Shown one piece after another: positions 19,078-28,916 of a stretch of 64,000 bases of DNA. The position numbers and the translations under genes are program-made. Location of the stretch: positions 558,001 through 622,000 of the forward strand of contig NC_007292.1 in assembly GCF_000011745.1 (NCBI RefSeq), in the 5' to 3' direction. The stretch is from Candidatus Blochmanniella pennsylvanica str. BPEN (GTDB lineage Bacteria; Pseudomonadota; Gammaproteobacteria; Enterobacterales; Enterobacteriaceae). Numbering within the stretch: the first letter of the stretch is position 1; each line of letters begins with the position of its first letter. The notes beneath the pieces were generated by a model. That model saw nothing but the letters and a program-made list of their open reading frames with translations, was not told the DNA's origin and made no database searches.

Positions 19078-20487
19078 TTATTTTAACCAATCAGTGTGAA
19101 ACGTACCTTTTTTATCAAAACACGTATAAGTATGTGCTCCGAAACAATCTCTTTGAGCTTGAATAAGATTTGCAGGTAACACATTACTGCGATAACTATC
19201 ATAGTAAGATATAGCAGCAGATAATGTAGGCATGGGAATACCGTATTTAATGCCGCACACTACCACCTCTCTCAACATTTGTTGGTAATCATTCGCGATA
19301 TTGACACAATACGGAGACAATAACAAATTAGTAATATCTGGAGTTTGAGAATAAATATCAATAATTTTTTGTAAAAATTTTGATCTAATTATACATCCCG
19401 CACGAAAAATCTGAGCAATTTGTTTGTAATTCAAATCCCAATGATACTTATCGGACGCAATTTTCAATTGATAAAAACCTTGTGCATATAAAATAATCTT
19501 GCTGAGATATAACGCTTTTCGCGCCTTTTCTACGTATAAACATTTGCTTTCAAAACAATTTTCTCTATTAGGTCCTAACAATATTTTTGATGCTTTAAGA
19601 CGTTGTTGTTTAAGTACAGACATATAACGAGCAAACACTGATTCAGTAATCATACTTAATGGTATGCCTAAATCAATTGCATCTTGACTAGCCCATGCCC
19701 CAGTACCCTTATTTCTAGCCACATCTAATATAGAATCAAGAATGTAACCATGCTTGGCATCTTTTCTAACGAAGATGCGACTTGTTATTTCGATAAGATA
19801 ACTATTTAATTCGCCTTGATTCCATTTATCAAAAATTTCTCCTAATGCTTCATGAGTTAAATGAAATATATTTTTTATAAAAAAATATATTTCAGCAATT
19901 ATTTGCATATCTCCGTACTCTATGCCGTTATGTATCATCTTCACATAATGACCAGATCCATTTGGTCCTATATATGCAACACAAGTTTCATCATTAACAC
20001 GAGCAGCAATTTTCTTAAAAACCGACTCAACCATTTTATATGCATCTATGTTCCCTCCAGGCATAATCGATGGCCCTTTTAAAGCCCCTTCTTCTCCCCC
20101 AGAAATACCAGTTCCAATAAAATTTATCCCTTTTTTTGATAACTCAAGATTACGACGCATAGTATCTTTATAAAATGAATTACCTCCGTCAATTAAAATA
20201 TCTCCCGGATTCATATAAGGGGACAATATTTTTATAACATTATCGATATGCGTTCCTGATGTAATCATTAAAAATATAAAACGAGGTTTATTTAAAGATA
20301 GCGCGAACTCCTCTATTGAATAACATGGGATGATATTTTTTTTTGGATTATTAGTAACAACTGCATCGGTTTTATCCTTAGAACGATTATAAATCGTAAC
20401 ACAATAACCTTTACTTTCAATGTTTAATGCTAAATTTCGACCCATAACACCCATACCGATAATACCAATCTTTTTTTGTTTGAACAT
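19078..20487 (-). CDS. gnd: 6-phosphogluconate dehydrogenase (decarboxylating)
   Basis: Oxidative pentose phosphate enzyme giving ribulose 5-phosphate and NADPH. 469 residues, full length (E. coli 468). NADP fold at the N-terminus ([20 protein letters not shown]), [14 protein letters not shown], the signature [20 protein letters not shown], catalytic Lys in [16 protein letters not shown], and C-terminal [21 protein letters not shown] strong GAGGAG precedes the ATG. Its product, ribulose 5-phosphate, is also the substrate of the GutQ isomerase encoded nearby. Confidence 0.97.
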   Translation of the reverse strand: MFKQKKIGIIGMGVMGRNLALNIESKGYCVTIYNRSKDKTDAVVTNNPKKNIIPCYSIEEFALSLNKPRFIFLMITSGTHIDNVIKILSPYMNPGDILIDGGNSFYKDTMRRNLELSKKGINFIGTGISGGEEGALKGPSIMPGGNIDAYKMVESVFKKIAARVNDETCVAYIGPNGSGHYVKMIHNGIEYGDMQIIAEIYFFIKNIFHLTHEALGEIFDKWNQGELNSYLIEITSRIFVRKDAKHGYILDSILDVARNKGTGAWASQDAIDLGIPLSMITESVFARYMSVLKQQRLKASKILLGPNRENCFESKCLYVEKARKALYLSKIILYAQGFYQLKIASDKYHWDLNYKQIAQIFRAGCIIRSKFLQKIIDIYSQTPDITNLLLSPYCVNIANDYQQMLREVVVCGIKYGIPMPTLSAAISYYDSYRSNVLPANLIQAQRDCFGAHTYTCFDKKGTFHTDWLK

Positions 20488-21038
20488 ATCTGCTCCTCTG
20501 GGGTATAAGTATGTTATATATTTTAATAATAGTTAAATAATGACTAATTTGTATCTAGTTCATAATATGAACATATTATACATAAATACTTCAATATAAA
20601 AATAAAAAGTTTTAAACAATATTTAAATGTAAATACAAAACATACAGCAATAATCAGATTGAACAACGTTATAAAATCGTAATTAACAGAGCCAATTGTG
20701 AATATTTATTTTAAAAAATATCTTCAAGGCGGACCATATACATATATGTATTTTATACATCATAATAAAAATATTATTACACCGTACTAAATTAAATTTA
20801 AAATGCATAATAAATTATAAAATAGAATTTTTATTGAATATAAAACCACCATTACAACAATATTAAAACATTAATAAAAACTATTAAAAATAACCAAATA
20901 CAATTTTAATTATCATAATATATATATACAATAAGTACTGTATATTCATGATGTAAATTATAAAAAACAATTACATTTTAACAATTACAGTATATGTCGT
21001 CATACGACATATTTAAATTTTAAATCCACAAAACTATT
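20488..21038. other. Divergent spacer gnd-metG
   Basis: 551 bases with no gene. The metG leader holds a perfect 9-bp hairpin ATATGTCGT / ACGACATAT at 20992-21012 with the 3-base loop CAT, 26 bases before the metG start; it is one of the few structures here with several G-C pairs. Confidence 0.55.
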
Positions 21039-22706
21039 ATGACTACAAAAAAAATGCTAGTTACTTGTGCCTTGCCTTACGCTAATGGTTCACTTCATAT
21101 TGGACACATGTTAGAACATATACAAGCAGATATCTGGGTTCGTTATCAACGCATGCAAGGAAATTGCGTATACTTTATTTGCGCAGATGATGCGCATGGA
21201 ACTGCCATTATGTTAAAATCACAACAACTTAATATAGCTCCAGAACAAATGATTGCCCAAATACGACAAGAACATCAACGAGATTGCTATAAATTCGGAA
21301 TTAGCTATGATAACTACTATTCTACTCACAGTGACGAAACTCGTGAATTACTGCATGACATTTACTCTCGATTAAACACACGTGGATTCATCAAATCTAA
21401 ATTTATTTCTCAATTATATGATTCTAAAAAAAATATGTTTTTACCGGATCGATTTGTTAAAGGCATATGTCCAAAATGCAAAAAAGATGATCAATATGGA
21501 GATAATTGTGCAGCATGTGGTACTATCTATACCTCTTTAGAGCTTATAAACCCCAAATCAGTTATTTCTGGAACGTCTCCGATAATACGCAAGTCTGAAC
21601 ATCTCTTTTTTGATTTACCAGCTTTTACTGATACATTGCGTACATGGATTCGATCAGGAAGCATACAAAAAGAAGTAGCTAACAAAGTAGAAGAATGGTT
21701 TAAATTAGGTTTAAAAAAATGGGATATTTCTAGAGACGCTCCTTATTTTGGATTTAAAATTCCTAATTCTTCAGAAAAATATTTTTATGTATGGATGGAT
21801 GCCCCTGTCGGATATATGGGTACCTTTAAAAACCTATGCAAAAAAAACAAAAACATATCTTTTAACGACTTTTGGGGATCAAATTCCAAAACTGACTTAT
21901 ATCATTTCATAGGTAAAGATATTATTTACTTTCATTGTTTATTTTGGCCAGCTGTTTTGTCAGGTAGTCAATTTCGAAAACCAACTAATATATTTGTTCA
22001 TGGGCATGTTACTTTAAATGGATCTAAAATATCAAAATCTAAAGGGACTTGCATCAACGTAAGTACTTACTTATCATGTTTAAACCCAGATTATTTAAGA
22101 TATTATTATGCCACGAAGCTTTCATCTCATGCTAACGACATAGACTTGAATTTATCAGATTTTATTACTAGAGTAAATTCGGATATTATTAATAAAATAT
22201 TAAATTTAGCATCTAGAAATTCTGGATTTATACATCAATATTATAATGGCCATTTGTCGAATACATTAACACATCCACTTATATATAATATGTTTATTGA
22301 ATCCAGACATTATATAGGAAAATTATTTCAAAAAAGAGAATTTAACTACGCAATGCGTGAAATTATGAAATTAGCAGATGAAGCTAATCGTTACATAGAT
22401 AAACATGCTCCGTGGCATATCGCAAAAAAAATAGACCGTAGACAAGAGGCATTATCTATTTATTCTATGGGTATTCAGTTGTTTCGTGTGCTGATGATCT
22501 ATTTGAAACCTGTCTTACCTAAATTAGCTAATTATAGCGAATGTTTTCTCAACACTCGTCTTACATGGGGCAGTCTTTCTGCGCCTTTATCAAATCATCG
22601 AATTAATAAATTCAAAATAATTTTTTCTCGAATCCATCCCGATCAAATTGCATCTATGACAAATAAATCTCAATTACATGAGCGCCTTACGGATAATAAT
22701 GTATGA
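21039..22706 (+). CDS. metG: Methionyl-tRNA synthetase, short form without the C-terminal domain
   Basis: Charges elongator and initiator tRNA-Met. Class I HIGH motif HIGH in [12 protein letters not shown] (about residue 21); zinc-binding connective insert [18 protein letters not shown] (about 146-163); [23 protein letters not shown] motif as KISKSKG (about 333-339); and the anticodon-binding helical domain. 555 residues against ~677 in E. coli: the C-terminal Trbp111-like dimerisation and tRNA-binding domain is missing, and I see no trace of it in the 950 bases downstream. Monomeric forms lacking it are known to be active. Confidence 0.96.
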   Translation: MTTKKMLVTCALPYANGSLHIGHMLEHIQADIWVRYQRMQGNCVYFICADDAHGTAIMLKSQQLNIAPEQMIAQIRQEHQRDCYKFGISYDNYYSTHSDETRELLHDIYSRLNTRGFIKSKFISQLYDSKKNMFLPDRFVKGICPKCKKDDQYGDNCAACGTIYTSLELINPKSVISGTSPIIRKSEHLFFDLPAFTDTLRTWIRSGSIQKEVANKVEEWFKLGLKKWDISRDAPYFGFKIPNSSEKYFYVWMDAPVGYMGTFKNLCKKNKNISFNDFWGSNSKTDLYHFIGKDIIYFHCLFWPAVLSGSQFRKPTNIFVHGHVTLNGSKISKSKGTCINVSTYLSCLNPDYLRYYYATKLSSHANDIDLNLSDFITRVNSDIINKILNLASRNSGFIHQYYNGHLSNTLTHPLIYNMFIESRHYIGKLFQKREFNYAMREIMKLADEANRYIDKHAPWHIAKKIDRRQEALSIYSMGIQLFRVLMIYLKPVLPKLANYSECFLNTRLTWGSLSAPLSNHRINKFKIIFSRIHPDQIASMTNKSQLHERLTDNNV

Positions 22707-23656
22707 AGAGCACAAATCACACTCTTTAACAATAAACATAATATAACGTTAAAACAACTAACTGTATCATTGCATACGCTACACAATGGAAACTGTACAG
22801 GAATTGTATTATCAAAAATTAAAGATATATATGATATATACTTTTGTTTAAAAAAATATTACTCGAAAAAACTTAACATACATACAAATGTAATGTTACA
22901 TTCAATACATTAATGCAGATAAATAAAAATATTTCTTAATCTTGTGATTACACAAAATAATACAATTAATTCTTTTAAAATACTTTAAAATAAAACAAAA
23001 TCATATTAACATATGTTATCTACAAAAAATAATTACTAATAAAATTAATAACAATAAACAAAATTAAATATTAAATAAATTTTTATTATAACCATTCCTT
23101 TTATTCATAAAACTATTACTTGATAGAATTTATTTTATTTATGTGCGCCATTCATATCAATATTCTTATATAATTTAAAAAATTTTGGCTTCTAAGTATA
23201 CTCATTCATGTTTCCATTAAAAATGGCACCTCTAAAGACAACACTCCTCAACTACATTTGCAATAAACTAAACGAATCTAAAAACATAATATGGATATAG
23301 ATATTAAATCCATATTATTAATTAACACAAATAAATTCAATTACACTGAAATTTTAATTTTCATAGTCTTTTTTGACACATTTAATCATAAAAAATAAAT
23401 TTAAATCAATCTATTTAATAAAAAGCTATATACATGATTTTCTACTTAAATTTATATTCTGATATACAGTTACAGTTCTATATCAATAAAAATAAACCTT
23501 TAAAACGATTCTAATATCTATTCAAATAAACATAAAACATTCCATTTTCATTACAAATACTTAAACAAATATTATAAATCAGATTGCTATGTCTTTAAAA
23601 ATTCATATTATATGATATATAATAACCTTATTAAATTTTAAATAAAAAAATATAAA
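22707..23656. other. Long gene-free spacer metG-folE
   Basis: 950 bases without a credible gene on either strand; very AT-rich. An 11-bp perfect inverted repeat ATAATATGGAT / ATCCATATTAT sits at 23286-23318. No remnant of the MetG C-terminal domain or of other genes could be recognised. Probably eroded sequence between convergent genes. Confidence 0.55.
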
Positions 23657-24322
23657 TCAATGGTTACAATACATAATTGCGTGCAGAAATTCTTCTCTAG
23701 TATTCGTATTAGATTCAAATAACCCCCCTAGCGCAGTAGTAGTTGTAGTGCTGCTAACATCATGAATACCCCTAGCTTTAACACAATAATGTACTGCATC
23801 AATAAATATTGCCACATTATCTGTATTAAGTAAGGTTTGCAACGCTAAAAAAATTTGTTTTGTTAATCGTTCCTGTAACTGCGGTCTTTTAGAAAAAAAT
23901 TGAACTATTCTATTTATCTTTGACAAACCAATCACATTTTTTTCTGGAATATAAGAAATAGTCACTTTACCATTAAAAACAATGAAATGATGTTCACAAG
24001 TGCTGGTGATATTAATACCTCTCACTGTAATCATCTCATTTATTTGCATTGTATTTTGAATAATTGCAATTTTAGGAAAATTTGAATAATCCAATCCTGA
24101 GAAAATTTCTTCTATATACATCTTAGCTATACGTTTAGGAGTATTTAACAAACTATCATGTTCCAAATCGAGATTAAGAAGATGCACAATAGCTCTCATA
24201 TGGTTTTCAATACGACGTTTACGTATTTTATGATTAATATTCAACTCAATTAATGGATTTTCTAATCCTCGAACTGATAAAGCATCACGTACTAATAGCG
24301 CTTCTTGTGTTAATATAGACAT
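23657..24322 (-). CDS. folE: GTP cyclohydrolase I
   Basis: Converts GTP to dihydroneopterin triphosphate, the first step of folate synthesis. 221 residues, near the E. coli length. The zinc and catalytic signatures are visible: [48 protein letters not shown] and CVKARGIHD. Intact. A possible -10 (TATAAT, minus strand, 24368-24373) lies about 45 bases before the start, without a clear -35. With folC further on, it shows that folate synthesis is retained. Confidence 0.96.
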   Translation of the reverse strand: MSILTQEALLVRDALSVRGLENPLIELNINHKIRKRRIENHMRAIVHLLNLDLEHDSLLNTPKRIAKMYIEEIFSGLDYSNFPKIAIIQNTMQINEMITVRGINITSTCEHHFIVFNGKVTISYIPEKNVIGLSKINRIVQFFSKRPQLQERLTKQIFLALQTLLNTDNVAIFIDAVHYCVKARGIHDVSSTTTTTALGGLFESNTNTREEFLHAIMYCNH

Positions 24323-25226
24323 ATAACTTTCTCTAAAAATACATTCAAGAAAAACTTTTCGCGTAATATTATATCGTACTAATCACCTTCGAAACATTTT
24401 AATTAAATCAAGTATACATTGATTAATATTAAAAATGCATATTTTATTATTACAAACCCGCAATCAAGTATATAAATTTTTTTAAATTACTTAGATCTTT
24501 TTATATAATTACATTTGTTATAGAAAAACACCTGAACATCACCAACACTTGCGTGTTGTAAAAAAATAAATACTATAATTTATGCAAGAGCATCAAGAAT
24601 GTATTCCTCATTTTTATACATAAATATCTCTGTAAATCACCTTTATAATTTTGTAATCTACAAATAAATTATATATTCATTAATGTATTAAAAATACAAA
24701 AATCAAATTATATTTATTCGTTTATTTTTAATATATTTTTTCTATCGAAAATATTTTACAAACAATCAAAATTGTTAAAAAGTGATCAAATCATTGAGAG
24801 TATTTATTCTATTACATTTTTATGAATTTTATGATACCATAAATGCTTTAAAATAAAATTTGATATCAAATTCAATGAATATCACGAGCATAGGACTATA
24901 AAACCATCAGAATTTTTTATAATTTTCACAAATTGATATACTTAAGACAAATAAAATACATCAGACTAATATAATCAGATATACCTAATGAGGTATAAAT
25001 GTTAAATTTTCAATTACTTTCATTGTTTAATATATTAAACGGTTGAAATGATTCACTTGAGAATTCATTACGGAAGACAAATACTAAAGAATATTTATTG
25101 GCATATAGTATTTAATTATATAAATGGTTATTCATCTTGTCTTATGTGATAAGAGAGTCATCGTTTTAAATTTATAGATATTATAATCAAATTATTAATA
25201 AAAATACTTAATATGGTACTACAATA
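24323..25226. other. Divergent spacer folE-rplY
   Basis: 904 bases with no convincing gene between folE (minus) and rplY (plus). A perfect 16-bp palindrome AATTTGATATCAAATT lies at 24857-24872. Otherwise I see nothing but AT-rich sequence. Confidence 0.5.
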
Positions 25227-25520
25227 ATGTTAACAATCAAAGCTAATTTACGTATTTATCACAAAAAAGGCGCAACAAGACGATTACGTAAACAAAACAA
25301 ATGTCCAGCTGTTATCTACAATAGAGGCCAAGAACCAAGCATACCCATTATATTGAATCAAAACGATATTTTACATCCTGAAGCTGTAATACAATTATAC
25401 AAAAATAATGTTATTCTATTGTTTATAGAAAATCAACAACCTATTACAGTCAAAGTGCAAGAACTACAATATCATCCTTTCAAGTCCAAATTAATCCATA
25501 TTGATTTTACACGTGTTTAA
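25227..25520 (+). CDS. rplY: Ribosomal protein L25
   Basis: 5S rRNA-binding protein of the large subunit. 97 residues, short single-domain form as in E. coli (94). Visible family features: LRIYHKKGATRRLRKQNKCP (contact with 5S rRNA loop E), PAVIYNRGQEPSIPI and the C-terminal VQELQYHPFKSKLIHIDFTR. The ATG has no strong ribosome-binding site. Monocistronic by context. Confidence 0.95.
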   Translation: MLTIKANLRIYHKKGATRRLRKQNKCPAVIYNRGQEPSIPIILNQNDILHPEAVIQLYKNNVILLFIENQQPITVKVQELQYHPFKSKLIHIDFTRV

Positions 25521-25841
25521 TAACATAATTTATCTTATAAATAACACCTAATTAAAAAATACATCTTTAATTATAAATTAAGATTTGTTTTCTTTATATA
25601 ATGAAATATTAAATGCACATTAACCATGTAATAAAATGTTTATTAACAACTAATGAAATTAAATTTAATAAATATTGAACATAAAATGATAAAATACCAA
25701 TACATATAACATCAAATATATATATAAAAATATCTGAGTGATCACAAACAAAAACTAAAAATTATTTTCAGGATAAAAATATACAGTTGTGTATTCATAA
25801 AAAATAATATTTTTTACAAATTTTTTATAATAAACCTAAAA
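25521..25841. other. Spacer rplY to tRNA-Pro
   Basis: 321 bases with no gene apart from the probable rplY terminator at 25564-25595. The promoter of tRNA-Pro must lie in the last part but is not distinct. Confidence 0.5.
25564..25595 (+). terminator. Probable rplY terminator
   Basis: TCTTTAATT pairs with AATTAAGA across a 3-base loop, with one bulged T, and is followed by TTTGTTTTCTTT. It lies 44 bases after the rplY stop. Confidence 0.45.
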
Positions 25842-25915
25842 CGGCATGTAGCGTAGTTTGGTAGCGCACCGTCATGGGGTGTCGGGGGTCAGAGGTTCAA
25901 ATCCTCTCATGCCGA
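25842..25915 (+). tRNA. tRNA-Pro (GGG anticodon)
   Basis: Acceptor CGGCATG / CATGCCG with discriminator A; D-arm TAGCGTAGTTTGGTAGCGCA; anticodon loop within CGTCATGGGGTGTCGG giving GGG; T-arm AGAGGTTCAAATCCTCT. Very like E. coli proL. No encoded CCA: the next bases are AAA. Its last 19 bases are covered by the 3' end of ddlA on the other strand. Confidence 0.95.
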
Positions 25916-27003
25916 AAATATTTCAATACAGCACCATCTACATGATAAAAACAATTTTTTTTATCATGTAGATCTAGCGCTAATTCTACCAATTTCGTAA
26001 TTAGCTCTTGCAAATTTAATCCACTTACCTCCCACAATTTAGGATACATACTATCGAAAGTAAATCCAGGTAACGTATTAACTTCATTAATAAAAATTTT
26101 ATTATCCAAATTTAAAAAAACATCTACCCGCGCCATTCCAGAACAATTTAACACTTGAAATGCACGTAAAGCAATATGACGAATATCATCACTTATTGCA
26201 TCATTAATTAACGCAGGTATCATAATCTGTGCTTTACGTTTCACATATTTATCATGATAAGTATAAAAATTATTATCTGATAATATAACTTCACCACACA
26301 CACTAATTTTCGGATTATCGTTACCCAATACTGCGCATTCCAACTCTCTTCCAATAATAGCTGGTTCTATTAATATTTTATTACTAAAAGAGAAAGCTTT
26401 GATTAAAGCTAAGTTAAAATCTTTACATTTAGTAACTTTCGATACTCCTATCGATGACCCTTGATTTGATGGTTTCACAAACAAAGGTAGTCCAAAGATA
26501 GAAACAAAATAATCAAAATCTATATTATGTTGATCCTGAGCCAAAACAGTTCTAAATGGTACTACGGATAAACCCGCATCACGCAACAAACATTTAGACA
26601 CGTCTTTATCCATCCCTACAGATGAACTCAAAACATTAGATCCAACAAATGGCAAATTCATCATACACAATAAACCTTGCAAAGCACCATCTTCTCCTAG
26701 TGTTCCATGAACTACAGGGAAAATAACATCAAATTTTAATAAAATATTTATATTTTTAGTATGAAATTTAAACGGATAAGGACAGTTTTGTAACAAAATG
26801 GAAATTTTTTCATCTTTATGATACGATAAATCATTAAAATCGATATCTTTCAAATGCCAACATCCTTTTTTATCTATCCATAAAATCATGGCCTCGAAAC
26901 GAAATTTATCAATAAACTGTGCAATACACATAGCTGATTTCAATGAAATCTCGTGTTCTAAAGAACGACCCCCGCAAATAATACCAATGCATAATTTAGA
27001 CAT
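25897..27003 (-). CDS. ddlA: D-alanine--D-alanine ligase, DdlA type
   Basis: ATP-grasp enzyme making D-Ala-D-Ala for peptidoglycan. 368 residues, fitting DdlA (~364) rather than DdlB (~306). Motifs: [67 protein letters not shown] and [20 protein letters not shown]. The end is odd: after the family's normal C-terminus ([12 protein letters not shown]) the frame continues through a 15-bp hairpin (25936-25973) into the antisense of tRNA-Pro, finishing ...YFRHERI. This suggests loss of the original stop. AAGGA stands before the ATG. Confidence 0.95.
25936..25973. repeat. 15-bp perfect hairpin inside the ddlA 3' end
   Basis: ATCTACATGATAAAA (25936-25950) pairs exactly with 25959-25973 across an 8-base loop. 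It encodes part of the extra DdlA tail and lies 20 bases past tRNA-Pro, so it could have been a terminator of either gene before the ddlA frame ran through it (inference). Confidence 0.7.
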
Positions 27004-27026
27004 ATTCCATTCCTTGATACATTAAA

Positions 27027-27076
27027 AAATACTAAAACAGGCGAATTAATATTTTAATTCGCCTGTTTTAGTATTT
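27027..27076 (-). terminator. Strong rho-independent terminator of the porin gene
   Basis: Perfect 23-bp stem (27027-27049 with 27054-27076; arm core ACTAAAACAGGCGAATTAA) with a 4-base loop. On the minus strand it starts 16 bases after the porin stop and is followed by TTTTTT. The longest and most GC-containing terminator in the window, and it ends just before ddlA. Confidence 0.85.
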
Positions 27077-27091
27077 AATGTCGACCTATTC

Positions 27092-28213
27092 TTAAAATGC
27101 GTAAGCTACGCCCAACGCAATAACATTATCGGTACAAATCTGAGACGCACTGGTGAAACTATCCTTATGTAATAAATTAATTCTATAATCTATAGTAGTA
27201 CAAATATTTTTATTAAAAACATAACTTGTTCCAACTGTAACACATTTTTTTAAGAAATTGCTGTAAGCATCATTTTCCGCATCATTAGCTTTTGAATACA
27301 AATAAGATACAGAAGGACGTAAACCAAAACCAAATTGATATTGGGCCACTAATTCAATATTCTTAGCTTTATTAACAAACCCATAAATATATTCTGGATT
27401 AAGATTATCACAAAAACTACCGAATGGAGTCATATTATAAGTCTCTCCATAAATTGCTGCTACATACATACCGTTTCCATCATATTTTATGCCCAAGGAG
27501 TATGCTTCAGCATTAGCATTACAACAAAGATTGCTATCTAAACCAGTTTGTTCAATGATACGTTTATTATTAGTGTAAGCCAGGGATGCAGCAAACCCAT
27601 TGTCCAATGAATAAGATGCAGATACCCCGTATCCTTCTCCGTTAGCCGTTTTTAAAGTACGACCCGTTGCTTTGTTCACATCATTTTTACCTTGATATTG
27701 CAAGGCAAAATCCAGTCCATTCACGAAACCAAAAAAATTTTTATTACGATATGTAATCACATTCGAACTACGATTAGATAAAAAATTATCTACAAACAAT
27801 ATATCTCCTCCAAATCCTGGTGTTACATCTGTCCATGCTCCCACATCATACAATACTCCATAATTTCTTCCGTAATCAATGCTTCCTAAATTTCCAAATT
27901 TTATTCCTGCATATCCAAGCAACACCTTATCATTATTATTTACGATGCTTCCTTCAGTATTCTTTAAGGAAATTTCATGCTCCCACATACCAAAACCAAC
28001 AATTTGATCATTAATATATGTTGTTCCAGAAAAACCATATCTTACAAACGAATTATCCCCATTTTTAGTATTATCTTTAGAAAAATAATGACCTCCAACA
28101 AGACTACCAAACATATCTAATATATTTCCATCTTTATTGTAAATTTCAGAAGCCACGGCAGTGCTTGCCATAACCATAGTTGCAACCAGGCTAGTAAAAC
28201 ACCGTAATTTCAT
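27092..28213 (-). CDS. ompC: OmpC/OmpF-type general porin
   Basis: Outer-membrane trimeric 16-strand beta-barrel for passive diffusion of small solutes. 373 residues with a Sec signal peptide (cleavage likely after ASTAVA, before SEIYNKDGN) and the C-terminal aromatic end GVAYAF. Close to E. coli OmpC: GSIDYGRNYGVLYDVGAWTD, VAQYQFGFGLRPSVSYLYSK, DYRINLL, TDNVIALGVAYAF. The position just beyond gyrA also suits ompC. Oddities: the constriction-loop motif usually PEFGGD reads PGFGGD, and the mature protein has six cysteines. GAGG lies before the ATG and a strong terminator follows. Which of ompC or ompF it should be called is uncertain. Confidence 0.9.
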   Translation of the reverse strand: MKLRCFTSLVATMVMASTAVASEIYNKDGNILDMFGSLVGGHYFSKDNTKNGDNSFVRYGFSGTTYINDQIVGFGMWEHEISLKNTEGSIVNNNDKVLLGYAGIKFGNLGSIDYGRNYGVLYDVGAWTDVTPGFGGDILFVDNFLSNRSSNVITYRNKNFFGFVNGLDFALQYQGKNDVNKATGRTLKTANGEGYGVSASYSLDNGFAASLAYTNNKRIIEQTGLDSNLCCNANAEAYSLGIKYDGNGMYVAAIYGETYNMTPFGSFCDNLNPEYIYGFVNKAKNIELVAQYQFGFGLRPSVSYLYSKANDAENDAYSNFLKKCVTVGTSYVFNKNICTTIDYRINLLHKDSFTSASQICTDNVIALGVAYAF

Positions 28214-28916
28214 ATTAATACCTCACCATATAGTAAATAAAAAAAATACTATTTAACAATTTCAATAACATCCAGTAACTTTCTTCAAAAATAAATCAAC
28301 AACTTTATATGCGCCAATCCATTCTTAGTTATTAACTATTACATAATAAACCGCCACTTTGCTCACATTCCCATTGTATCAACTATATCGGCATATTAAT
28401 AAAATACAATTCTCCAGCAATTTAGCTTATATTTGAACAATAGACACAAAAAATATTACGTATAAACACATAAAAACCCACATGTTTCTCTCTATCTATA
28501 TTATTTACTATCTAATACACAACGATTTCTTATTCAATGTACATATCTAACAATTCCTGTCATTGAATATCATATTACTTATGATCATAATGTTCAATAT
28601 CAATAACAAAATGATCATATTATAATATAACATTGCATGTTTGTTACATTACCTCAACTTAAATAACCACTACTCCAATTAATTATTTCATAAATCATAG
28701 TAATTATTTTTTATTATTATATTAGAAATAATTACTGTATACCACATATATATTAACATAATAAATATTAAAAAATGAATAAACAACACAAAATACAATA
28801 TTAATTGTTACAGATGTAAAAATCCCATATTATTGAATAAAATTTCACTATTAAACCCAACAATTAATAACGATAAATTCTCTTCAATACTGAGTCAAAT
28901 AAAAAAATTTTAATTT
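28214..28916. other. Spacer porin-gyrA
   Basis: 703 bases without a recognisable gene; E. coli has micF and the rcs genes here. I looked for a micF-like RNA and could not recognise one. A 12-bp palindrome TTATGATCATAA is at 28579-28590. The porin promoter should be near 28250-28330 but is not distinct. Confidence 0.5.

Noticed and set aside
24857-24872. 16-bp palindrome AATTTGATATCAAATT as an operator
   Set aside because: AT-rich palindromes of this size are expected by chance in long AT-rich spacers; no link to a known regulator.
28214-28916. micF-like antisense RNA upstream of the porin gene
   Set aside because: I compared it with the E. coli micF sequence from memory and found no recognisable match.
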